Source: CAYVKY01 sp964452115 | GTDB lineage: Bacteria; Bacteroidota; Ignavibacteria; Tepidaquicellales; Tepidaquicellaceae | Direction: 5' to 3' | DNA length: 12,566 nt | NCBI GenBank assembly: GCA_964452115.1 | Contig: CAYVKY010000064.1 | Location: forward strand, 1-12,566 | Shown: one piece after another, positions 1 to 6,883 of the stretch | How the letters are laid out: the number at the start of each line of letters is the position of its first letter | Numbering within the stretch: position 1 is the first letter of the stretch | The notes under the pieces: model-generated | Told to the model about the DNA's origin: nothing | The model's database searches: none | What the model saw: the letters and a program-made list of their open reading frames with translations, nothing else | Translations under genes and position numbers: made by a program

Positions 1-1651
1 AATTGTATGTACCTGCACCCGAAAGCGGAAGATTTGCTGTCCAGTTTGTGCCGCCTGAATTAGTCATTGTTACTGCAGTAAACGTTGTGCTGTTCTTTGC
101 ATAATACAATTTTACGGTTGAAGGATTGATACCTGAACCTGCAGGAGTTATAGTGCAATTTACCGGTCTGGTTCCTGAAATCTGTTCAGTGTTTGTAAGA
201 GGAGTATGTGAAATCGAAGGACCTAAATCAATGATACAAGTCCATGCCTGCATTGACCCTGTTACGTCATCAAACCAGAATGGAAATACTTTTCCGTTTG
301 TTGAAGTAATTCCGATATAGTCACCCATATATGTACCCATTCCTGATTCACCTTTGGGTTTCCAGTTATGATCACTTACTTTTACGTCAGTCCAGGTGTT
401 GCCGCCGTCAATAGAGCGTGACATATAAACTGTGGCTGAGTCACCAACACTGGCAAAACTTCTGTTGTCATAATACACCACGTTCACTCCGCCCATTGCA
501 TCAACACTGATAGCCGGGAAGAATTGAACCTTACCGTTATTCATTGCATCCTGATTTACTCTGATGCCGGATGACCAAGATGTTCCGCCGTCGGTTGAGC
601 GATGGAGAACTACGTCCGCATCACTTCCTGCCGGTGCGAGATTTACATCTGATTCTACAATATAAATGTAGCCATTTGTCGGACCGCCGCTTCTGTCAAT
701 TGCAATTCTCGGGAATGAGTTTGTTCTGACTCCCCATCCGTTGTAAGAAGAACTTCTGATACCATTCATATCGAATGCGTTTTCTGTAACTGTCCAACTC
801 ACGCCGCCATTAGTAGATTTTGCAAAACCTGCAAAATCTTCTGTGTACGGGCTTGCCGAAACCGGCGCTGCCCAAATAACATAAACTTGTCCGGCGGGTC
901 CAATTGCTATATCACATCCCTGTGAATAGTGACCTGAAGGAGGAGTATTGATTTGAGTTGGTGTGCTCCAGCTAACGCCTCCGTTTGTTGTATAAGAAAT
1001 GTTAATCGGAGGATTTGATAAAGCCATATTGCTCCATACTGCATACGTTCTGCCATAATAAGGGCTGGTCGGTACATCATCAGATGCTGCAAAGTTTTTA
1101 TCTGAACTTGTAGATGTGATGGTTGTATATGCTGACCATGTTGTGCCGTTATTTGTTGAATAATTGGCAATCATAGTTGCTGCTGAAGATGAGGTATTTA
1201 AAGTTGTAAAAATAAACCTGCCGTCTTTATCAATAATCGGCGCAGGATCTGATGTTGAACCCGGCAGATTCGGAAGTATATCGTTTCCATACCAGTTTGA
1301 ACCGCCGTTTGTTGATATATACATACCCTGTCCATAGGTTGAACCTACAGAGGTATTAGCAGAACCGAACAGCAATAAAGGATTCTGCCTATTGCTGGTG
1401 AGGATTACTTCGTCCTGCTGGTTGCTGTTTGGAAGGACTCTGAAGCTGGGTCCTACTGCATTAATCCCGAACGGAGAAAAAAGATACCGTGTGACAGTGC
1501 TCTCAATGTAATTTGTTCTAATTACAGGCACTGTTGGTGCGGGTCCTGCAGATCTTTTTTGCATAACCCTGTCCTGAACCCATTTTTCCTGGGCTGAGGT
1601 GTATCCTGCTGCGAATATCATCAGCAGGATGATACATAGAAATTTTTTCAT
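1..1651 (-). CDS. Secreted BNR/Asp-box beta-propeller protein, 3' end cut by window edge
   Basis: The reading frame is open from ATG (1649-1651 on the complement) to the window edge, giving 550 codons without a stop. The N-terminus MKKFLCIILLMIFAAGYTSA, followed by Gln, is a Sec signal peptide with likely cleavage near residue 20. Six Asp-box (SxDGGxTW-type) motifs are visible, with their Trp at residues 120, 172, 228, 286, 359 and 420; examples are STDGGTSW and SIDGGNTW. They sit 52-73 residues apart, as expected for blades of a six-bladed propeller. After about residue 460 comes a beta-sandwich-like segment (SHTPLTNTEQ to the edge) of a type often found behind propellers in Bacteroidota surface proteins. 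Asp-boxes are structural and occur in sialidases, glycosidases and many non-enzymatic proteins. I see no convincing sialidase FRIP motif, so enzymatic activity is not supported. A sorting domain, if any, lies outside the window. No Shine-Dalgarno motif precedes the ATG. Role inferred: extracellular binding or adhesion. Confidence 0.88.
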   Translation of the reverse strand, partial: MKKFLCIILLMIFAAGYTSAQEKWVQDRVMQKRSAGPAPTVPVIRTNYIESTVTRYLFSPFGINAVGPSFRVLPNSNQQDEVILTSNRQNPLLLFGSANTSVGSTYGQGMYISTNGGSNWYGNDILPNLPGSTSDPAPIIDKDGRFIFTTLNTSSSAATMIANYSTNNGTTWSAYTTITSTSSDKNFAASDDVPTSPYYGRTYAVWSNMALSNPPINISYTTNGGVSWSTPTQINTPPSGHYSQGCDIAIGPAGQVYVIWAAPVSASPYTEDFAGFAKSTNGGVSWTVTENAFDMNGIRSSSYNGWGVRTNSFPRIAIDRSGGPTNGYIYIVESDVNLAPAGSDADVVLHRSTDGGTSWSSGIRVNQDAMNNGKVQFFPAISVDAMGGVNVVYYDNRSFASVGDSATVYMSRSIDGGNTWTDVKVSDHNWKPKGESGMGTYMGDYIGITSTNGKVFPFWFDDVTGSMQAWTCIIDLGPSISHTPLTNTEQISGTRPVNCTITPAGSGINPSTVKLYYAKNSTTFTAVTMTNSGGTNWTANLPLSGAGTYN

Positions 1652-1758
1652 AAAAAAATATTTTGGTTATTAATAATTTAAGAAATTACCTTGAAAATAA
1701 ACAGACATTAATGAAGAATATTTTGATTTATTTATTTTATGTTTTTGCATCATAAGTT

Positions 1759-2487
1759 TTAACGGAAATAATAATTTATACCGCCGCTCAAACGAATGCC
1801 GTCTATAAAAATTCTTGAATGTAAATCAGGGCTGAAACTATACTGAATTCCGTCCAGCACAATCGTATTTGAAGGATATCTGCTTTTTACTTCATATCTT
1901 CCCTCGCGGAATTTCATTTCAAAAAATGCACTTACGTTTTCCGACAGATAATATTCCGTTCCCATTAATACATTCAGGTTAAGATTGATTTTTTTTTCGA
2001 CGGTTGAAGACTGAATTCTATACAATGTTCTTACTCTGTCTCCGAAATAAATTCCAATTCCCCCGCCTATATAAATTTCAAAATTTCTGAAAAATTCCGG
2101 GAGTTTGTATATGACTGCTGTTTCAACAGGGATCACTTTTAATTCTTCCTTTACCCCGAAATTAATGTAACTGGTATCGAACGAGAGCGTTTCATAGTTA
2201 TTATTATCTTTGATACTTATGTATTCTGTGGAAAGTGATATATAAAAATTATCGAATAAAACTCTTTTTTTAATACTGATTCCATAACTGTAACCGCCGT
2301 TCACGTCTTCGATTGTATTGCGTTCAATAATATCTGATGAAAACGGATTTAATTGTATTGATGCCGAAGAGATATAGTTCAACCCGAATGAAATGCTGAA
2401 GTCATGTTTATTTTCAGGCAGTTTTTGCTGGCACAAGCTCAGACCAAAAGGAAATAAAAATAATATTATAGTGCTGTAAATCTTCAT
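1759..2487 (-). CDS. Small outer-membrane beta-barrel protein, function unknown
   Basis: This 242-residue protein begins with a hydrophobic signal peptide (residues 1-20, MKIYSTIILFLFPFGLSLCQ). Cys19 does not sit in a good lipobox, because the residue before it is Leu, so signal peptidase I cleavage is more likely than lipidation. The rest alternates polar and hydrophobic residues in short strands separated by Asn/Asp/Gly-rich turns, for example FSISFGLNY, FYISLSTEY and FEIYIGGGIGIYFGD. It ends SGGINYYFR with aromatic residues near the C-terminus. These are hallmarks of 8-10-strand outer-membrane barrels (OMP_b-brl/OmpA-like fold). No OmpA peptidoglycan-binding domain follows. The gene sits 107 bp upstream of the propeller gene and 106 bp downstream of the sorted beta-sandwich gene, from which a terminator separates it, so it probably has its own promoter. 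The specific role (porin, anchor or structural barrel) cannot be read from the sequence. Confidence 0.8.
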   Translation of the reverse strand: MKIYSTIILFLFPFGLSLCQQKLPENKHDFSISFGLNYISSASIQLNPFSSDIIERNTIEDVNGGYSYGISIKKRVLFDNFYISLSTEYISIKDNNNYETLSFDTSYINFGVKEELKVIPVETAVIYKLPEFFRNFEIYIGGGIGIYFGDRVRTLYRIQSSTVEKKINLNLNVLMGTEYYLSENVSAFFEMKFREGRYEVKSRYPSNTIVLDGIQYSFSPDLHSRIFIDGIRLSGGINYYFR

Positions 2488-2535
2488 TGAACCAATTTAT
2501 ATTAAATCTCATATCAATTCAATTCAATGCGATGT

Positions 2536-2575
2536 AAAAAAAAATCCCGCCGGCAATAAAGCCTGCGGGATTTTT
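2536..2575. terminator. Rho-independent terminator, A/T runs on both sides
   Basis: An 11-bp stem (2544-2554 with 2561-2571) has one internal mismatch (2551/2564) and a 6-base loop, AATAAA. The arms read ATCCCGCCGGC and GCCTGCGGGAT. Read on the minus strand, the hairpin is followed by a long U run (complement of the A run at 2536-2544), about 22 bases after the stop of the beta-sandwich gene. A T run (2571-2575) flanks the other side, so it could also work in the plus direction, though no plus-strand gene ends here. It splits the four minus-strand surface genes into at least two transcription units. Confidence 0.88.
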
Positions 2576-2587
2576 GTAGAATTTAAT
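2544..2587. promoter_or_regulatory. 3' flank of the sorted beta-sandwich gene, holding the terminator stem
   Basis: This short stretch directly follows the stop codon at 2594-2596 on the complement. It holds the terminator described in the next entry and no other recognisable site. The distance from stop codon to stem is about 22 bases, so the hairpin belongs to the beta-sandwich gene's transcript and not to the barrel gene, whose start lies a further 57 bases on. Confidence 0.4.
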
Positions 2588-2593
2588 CTTAAT

Positions 2594-3415
2594 TTATTTA
2601 ATCAGAATCATCTTTTTTACGTCGGTGAAACTTTCGGATTCTATCCTGTAATAATAGACTCCGCTTGACAATTGAGCTCCGGAGAAATCTACAAGATAAT
2701 AACCTGCTGTCCTGAAACCGTTAACAAGTTCTGCAACCTGTTTTCCGAGCATATTGTAAACTTTTAGTGTTACATTTCCGGATTTCGGAACTGCATATCT
2801 GATCGTTGTTGACGGATTGAATGGATTCGGGAAATTCTGCGACAGTGAATACTTTTCGGGCACCTGCGTGATATTTTCTTTAACATCAACCGGCAGACAC
2901 GGTGTCGGGTCTGACTTATTCCAGTCAACATTATAAGCCATTGCAGTATTGTCATTAAATACCGCGGATATGGTTTTAAAATTCATCGTGATGCACGCCT
3001 GCGGATTCACTACGTTGAATGCAAACGTTCCGAGTATATAAGTTCCCGGTGCAAACTGATATGCCGTTTTGTCATATCCGAGTAAAATGTTCATGCTGCA
3101 TGCGCTGTCCAGCATAATGGATGTTGACGTAATCGGGTCATAATTTGTATTGTTGGAAATATTTGTATTTGCATTGGCAACAGGATTCTGCGCCGTGAAT
3201 GTTAAACCGGCAGCGGGAGTTGTGTACCATCCCACACGGATATTGGTAGGTCCTGCTTTCCAGATTTGACCTGTAGGCACTGTTGCGCTTAAGTCAATTA
3301 GAAACTGACCACCCTCATTTCTGGGGTTCGTAAGACTGAATGAAACTTTAACTTGCGAATATGACAGAGGTGTCAGTATGACCAGTAATAATATTAATGT
3401 TATGAGTTTTTTCAT
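2594..3415 (-). CDS. T9SS type-A sorted secreted beta-sandwich protein (possibly cohesin-like)
   Basis: This 273-residue protein has three parts. Residues 1-20 (MKKLITLILLLVILTPLSYS) are a Sec signal peptide. Residues about 22-175 form an all-beta domain. Residues about 187-273 are a T9SS type-A C-terminal sorting domain, with NFPNPFNPSTTI at 194-205, then LKVYNMLGKQVAEL, SSGVYYYRI and a terminal KKMILIK. In this family the sorting domain directs passage through the T9SS outer-membrane translocon and surface attachment or release. The beta domain (VKVSFSLTN..., GLTFTAQNPV, APGTYILGTFAFNV) has the strand order and closing-strand pattern of cohesin- or carbohydrate-binding-module-like sandwiches. 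That assignment is weak and needs a profile or structure search. It has three Cys (106, 141, 173). It lies 43 bp downstream of the FN3/dockerin-like gene on the same strand, so co-transcription is likely, and a terminator follows it. The ATG directly precedes an excellent signal peptide, and no Shine-Dalgarno motif is seen. Confidence 0.9.
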   Translation of the reverse strand: MKKLITLILLLVILTPLSYSQVKVSFSLTNPRNEGGQFLIDLSATVPTGQIWKAGPTNIRVGWYTTPAAGLTFTAQNPVANANTNISNNTNYDPITSTSIMLDSACSMNILLGYDKTAYQFAPGTYILGTFAFNVVNPQACITMNFKTISAVFNDNTAMAYNVDWNKSDPTPCLPVDVKENITQVPEKYSLSQNFPNPFNPSTTIRYAVPKSGNVTLKVYNMLGKQVAELVNGFRTAGYYLVDFSGAQLSSGVYYYRIESESFTDVKKMILIK

Positions 3416-3458
3416 CGTTTTAAAATTTTTCTTTGTGTAAATAATTTTCTTTTAAATG

Positions 3459-5504
3459 TTAATATGGTCTGCTTACACTCTTACCGAAATTGTTGTACAA
3501 TATAGGTAAGTCATAGCCGTCAATAAAATTGTCTCCATTAAAATCACATTGCTTGTAACCGTCATATCCGAATTGCGTTTTATATAATGCATAGTCCGAT
3601 GGATCTACATAGCCGTCTCCATTGCCGTCACCTCCGTAAAGTACCCATGCTGAACCGACCTGTTTCATATTGTTTCCGTATGCTTTATTAGATGCAGTTG
3701 TAAAGTCATAGTTCACTGTCTGACCTGTCTGGAACATCGGAGTGATGCTGCTCCAGGTAACAAGGTGATTTCTATGTTTGACAACAATGAAATAGTTGCC
3801 GTTAGGAGCATAACCGAAGCTGCTGTTTGCAGTTCCGTCTGCGCCAAGGAATGCTTTGACGCTGTCTCTGTAAGCAAACGGCGACGAAGAATTTGCAAGA
3901 TACAGTGTCACCGTGTCCTGCACCTGAGTGGTTCCGTTATAAAATCCTTCGAGATAGACCTTTAGTCCTAAGAACAATGTCTGCATTGTGGAAAACTTAA
4001 ATGCAGCCGAATATGCTCCCTGACCGCCGGTATTATATCCGCATACTCTCCAGTAATATGAAGCATTTCCTGAAAGCACGCCGCTCGGAACCGTAAAATC
4101 GGATGTTGTAATATTGCTTATATCCAATACGGTTGTGGTAAATGTTGCCGATGAAGAAATCTGGAGCCTGTAATAATTTGTGTTTGCTACATCAGACCAG
4201 TCCATAAGTGGCGTAAGCACCACACCTACAGCGTTGTTTGCCGGTGAAATTAATGTTGGGGCAGCCGGCACAGATGTAACGGTTGTAAATTTCCAGACAG
4301 TTGAATAAGCGCTCGTTCCACCGGAATTCGTAGCATTTACTCTCCAGTAATATGAAACATTGTAATTCAATTTTCCGCTTGGTACAGTGTACTGCGACTG
4401 ACTTCCGGTAACCATATTTATGATTGGTGTAGTGAAGTTCTGATCGGTAGCAACCTGTACTCTGTAAGATGTAGCACCCGGCACATCATTCCAGTCAAGT
4501 GTGGGAGTCAATGAAATATTAATAGCGTTATTCGGTGGAGCAATAAGCAGCGGTATAGACGGAGCACCAAGCATCGTTGTGAAATACCATGCTCCGGTAA
4601 ATGCACCTTCACCTGCAACGTTGATGCCGCTGACTCTCCAGTAATAAGTTGTCGTTCCGGATAAAATGCCCGACGGAACTACATATTGCGATGCCGTTAT
4701 TGTAATATCGTCAATAACATTTGCCGTGAAACTTGAATTCAAAGATACCTGCAAATGATATGTTGCTGCACCGGGTGAATCAGTCCAGTCTATCGTTGGT
4801 GTAACCGATACATTCGTCGCATTATTTGCAGGCAGCAATTGTGTCGGAGGAGCCGGTGGAGCCGGAATTGTTGAGAAAGCCCATATGTCCGACCATGGAC
4901 TTGCGCCTCCGTTATTATTTGCATTTACTCTCCAATAGTAAGTCATATTGTTGAATAAAATTCCTGATGGCACAGAATATCCGGTACCGTTGATACCGGT
5001 TACGTCAACTACATTAGTAGTAAATGTATTTGACGTTGAAACTTGAATCCTGTAAAAATCTGCGCCCGAAGCCGGATTCCACGAAAGCGTTGGCATAAGT
5101 GGAATGTTTGTTGCGTTATTAACCGGTGATTGCAGAGCCGGTGCCGGCGGTGCATTGTTTCCGGTCTGGAAGTTCCATGATGTGGACCAGGTACTTGTGC
5201 CTGTTGGTCCTGTTGCGTTTACCCTCCAATAGTACCAGGTATTTGCAGTCAATACCCCCGTCACAATTGTATATGTCGGAGACAGAATATTTGACTGGTC
5301 AAATACTGTCGTTGCACCTTGTATCACCTGCAGCCTATAGGATGTTGCACCTGTTACCGGAGACCAGTTAAATGTCGGAAATATTGACACTCCGGTTGCA
5401 TTATTCGGCGGTGAAATTAATTGAGGCGGCTGGGGTTGCGCATATATCTCTGCAGTAAGTAAAATAAAGAGAGATATGAAAATTGAGTAAAATAACTTCT
5501 TCAT
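3459..5504 (-). CDS. Secreted five-repeat FN3-like protein with C-terminal dockerin-like EF-hand pair
   Basis: This 681-residue protein starts with a signal peptide (1-22, ending AEIYA before Gln). Five FN3-like repeats follow at about 26-116, 117-213, 214-312, 313-410 and 411-508. Each holds SPxNNATxVxxxPTxxW, GAxxYRxQV, YxVPSGxL, YYWRV and a closing WxFxT strand. Residues about 509-612 form a beta-rich domain (VYLEGFYNGTTQVQDTVTLY, FIVVKHRNHLVTWS) that recurs before dockerin-like ends in Bacteroidota and Ignavibacteria proteins. Residues 625-674 hold two Ca-binding-type loops: Asp626, Asn628, Asp630, Asp634, Asp637 and Asp654, Asn656, Asp658, Asp662, Asp665, spaced as in type I dockerins. 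The protein stops at SRPY just after the second loop and has no type-A sorting domain, so its export route and anchoring are unclear. It is first in a probable two-gene unit with the T9SS-sorted protein. Function inferred: extended surface or extracellular adhesin or scaffold; no catalytic domain is seen. Confidence 0.9.
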   Translation of the reverse strand: MKKLFYSIFISLFILLTAEIYAQPQPPQLISPPNNATGVSIFPTFNWSPVTGATSYRLQVIQGATTVFDQSNILSPTYTIVTGVLTANTWYYWRVNATGPTGTSTWSTSWNFQTGNNAPPAPALQSPVNNATNIPLMPTLSWNPASGADFYRIQVSTSNTFTTNVVDVTGINGTGYSVPSGILFNNMTYYWRVNANNNGGASPWSDIWAFSTIPAPPAPPTQLLPANNATNVSVTPTIDWTDSPGAATYHLQVSLNSSFTANVIDDITITASQYVVPSGILSGTTTYYWRVSGINVAGEGAFTGAWYFTTMLGAPSIPLLIAPPNNAINISLTPTLDWNDVPGATSYRVQVATDQNFTTPIINMVTGSQSQYTVPSGKLNYNVSYYWRVNATNSGGTSAYSTVWKFTTVTSVPAAPTLISPANNAVGVVLTPLMDWSDVANTNYYRLQISSSATFTTTVLDISNITTSDFTVPSGVLSGNASYYWRVCGYNTGGQGAYSAAFKFSTMQTLFLGLKVYLEGFYNGTTQVQDTVTLYLANSSSPFAYRDSVKAFLGADGTANSSFGYAPNGNYFIVVKHRNHLVTWSSITPMFQTGQTVNYDFTTASNKAYGNNMKQVGSAWVLYGGDGNGDGYVDPSDYALYKTQFGYDGYKQCDFNGDNFIDGYDLPILYNNFGKSVSRPY
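3981..5429 (-). repeat. Five tandem FN3-coding repeats, exact 294-bp period
   Basis: The DNA for the YYWRV core recurs on the plus strand as TACTCTCCAGTAATA or a close variant, beginning at 4044, 4338, 4632, 4926 and 5220. Every interval is exactly 294 bp, or 98 codons. The matching Trp residues are 93, 191, 289, 387 and 485. The units are clearly diverged elsewhere, so this is an old or constrained duplication rather than a very recent one. The two 5'-most units share the TCCAATAGTA variant and the three 3'-most share TCCAGTAATA, suggesting two subgroups of units. Confidence 0.9.
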
Positions 5505-5770
5505 TGATTTTGAACCCTCGATTTAATTTATAAATACATTCTTTTTTTATAGTATATTAAAAATCAATTATCGTAATTTAGATAATAAATTTTTAAAAAT
5601 CAATTATACTTTTTTTGATAATATTTTACCGCACTTTCAGTCTGATTTTTAAATATTTTTCTGTTTCTGATTATTATTTCGTTAATGTAATTAATTGTAA
5701 CAATATGTATTTTTGGTTTTTATGAATTGAATAAAAATTTTAATATCACAATTTTGTTAAAATTTTTAAT
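5505..5770. promoter_or_regulatory. Divergent intergenic region between the surface-protein unit and the efflux operon
   Basis: This 266-bp, very A/T-rich spacer must hold the promoters of the minus-strand FN3 gene and the plus-strand efflux operon. On the plus strand TATTTTTG (5708-5715) matches the Bacteroidota -7 element TAnnTTTG exactly, 55 bases before the adaptor ATG, but I find no good TTG partner at the usual 19-23 base distance upstream. No clear -7 match is seen for the minus-strand gene. GAGGG lies about 13 bases before the FN3 gene start on the minus strand, too weak and distant to count as a ribosome-binding site. The spacer also holds the direct repeat listed separately. Confidence 0.45.
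5557..5607. repeat. 15-bp direct repeat flanking a small dyad
   Basis: TTAAAAATCAATTAT occurs perfectly at 5557-5571 and 5593-5607, 36 bp apart. Between the copies is a perfect 6-bp inverted repeat, AATTTA (5575-5580) and TAAATT (5586-5591), around GATAA. The arrangement could be a paired operator for a regulator of either divergent unit. Base composition is so A/T-rich that chance is also plausible. Confidence 0.5.
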
Positions 5771-6877
5771 ATGGTTAGAAAAAAGAAAATATTTCTGATA
5801 GTATCTGTGGTGTTATTATTAATAATAATCTCGCTAGTATATTACAGAATCAGAGAAAATATTAATGCTGCACAGAAAAAAAGTGTGCCGATGCAGACAG
5901 TAAAAATCATGTCTCCTGAAACAGGCGATATATCAGAAAAATTGCTATTCTCGGGCGACTTGCTTGCTTTTCAACAAGCGAATATCTATTCAAGAATTAC
6001 AGGAAACATTGAAAAAATTTATGCAGATGTAGGTGACTATGTCGGTGACGGAAAGCTGCTTGCAACCATTGATAAAAGCCAGTATCAGCAAAATGTGAAA
6101 CAGGCTGAAGCTCAGCTGAATCAATACAAAGCAACTTTAGAAAATAACAAAATAAATCTTCAGAGAATAAACACACTCTATACCAAAGGTCTCTCGTCAC
6201 AAGGTGACCTTGACAATGCTACAACGCAGGTGAGAGTGTCGGAAACTCAGGTTGAAGCCGCCGAAGCAAATCTGAATAATGCGGTACTGCAGCTCGGTTA
6301 CTGCAATATTTCCGCACCATTCAGCGGTTACATTACAAAAAGATTTCTTGATGTAGGAGCGCTGGTTTCATCGGGCACAACAAATTCGATTTTCATTATT
6401 TCAAATATTTCGAAACTGAAACTTATGGTTAATATTCCTGAAAAAAATCTTTCTTCAATCAATGATGTGCATTCAGTTGATGTAACTACTGATGCATATA
6501 AAGATCAGGTGTTTTCAGGTGAGTTCAAAAAAATATCGCAGGCGTTTGACCTGACAAGCCGGACTATGCAGGCTGAAATCTGGGTTGATAATCATGACAA
6601 ACTGCTTAAACCCGGCATGTTTGCAAAAGTTGAAATATCACTTGAAAAACACACCGGAGTGATGCTTCTGCCTGCGCAATGCCTGCGCAATGATGATAAA
6701 GGCAATTTTGTTTATGTTGTGAATGACGGTGAAACAGCACAGAAAAAATATGTTCAGATTGGCATTTCTTCCGATAACAAAACTGAAATAGCCTCAGGAC
6801 TCGATATGAATGATAAGGTCGTTTACGTTGGACAGGAAATGATAAATGAAAATTCAAAAGTAAAAATTTCTCAATAA
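5771..6877 (+). CDS. RND efflux periplasmic adaptor (HlyD/MFP family)
   Basis: This 368-residue membrane-fusion protein bridges an inner-membrane RND pump to an outer-membrane channel. Residues 7-25 are one hydrophobic anchor after a Lys-rich start (MVRKKK), with no lipobox. Residues about 67-103 (QANIYSRITGNIEKIYADVG, GKLLATID) are the first half of the biotinyl-lipoyl domain. About 105-175 is the coiled-coil hairpin (QAEAQLNQYKATLENNK ... VEAAEANLNNAVLQL), and about 178-205 closes the lipoyl domain (ISAPFSGYITKRFLDVGALV). About 212-290 is the beta-barrel (LKLMVNIPE, LTSRTMQAEIWVDN, LKPGMFAKVEI), and about 296-366 is the membrane-proximal domain. Length and order are normal for AcrA/MexA-like adaptors. 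Its stop is 6 bp before the pump ATG, so the two are an operon and almost certainly partners. No Shine-Dalgarno motif precedes the ATG. Substrate cannot be deduced. An 11-bp tandem repeat lies within it at 6670-6691. Confidence 0.95.
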   Translation: MVRKKKIFLIVSVVLLLIIISLVYYRIRENINAAQKKSVPMQTVKIMSPETGDISEKLLFSGDLLAFQQANIYSRITGNIEKIYADVGDYVGDGKLLATIDKSQYQQNVKQAEAQLNQYKATLENNKINLQRINTLYTKGLSSQGDLDNATTQVRVSETQVEAAEANLNNAVLQLGYCNISAPFSGYITKRFLDVGALVSSGTTNSIFIISNISKLKLMVNIPEKNLSSINDVHSVDVTTDAYKDQVFSGEFKKISQAFDLTSRTMQAEIWVDNHDKLLKPGMFAKVEISLEKHTGVMLLPAQCLRNDDKGNFVYVVNDGETAQKKYVQIGISSDNKTEIASGLDMNDKVVYVGQEMINENSKVKISQ

Positions 6878-6883
6878 AATTTT

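Noticed and set aside
1652..1758. A possible terminator between the barrel gene and the propeller gene.
   Set aside because: No G/C-bearing stem is present, only A/T-rich sequence, so whether the two genes are co-transcribed stays open.
5126..5371. Open frames antisense to or shifted within the FN3, pump and adaptor genes, such as this one and 8525-8821.
   Set aside because: They are shadows of strongly supported genes, with low-complexity translations and no start or neighbour support.
3981..5429. Regularly spaced short repeats that might suggest a CRISPR array.
   Set aside because: The 294-bp period, in-frame coding and diverged copies are those of tandem FN3 domains.
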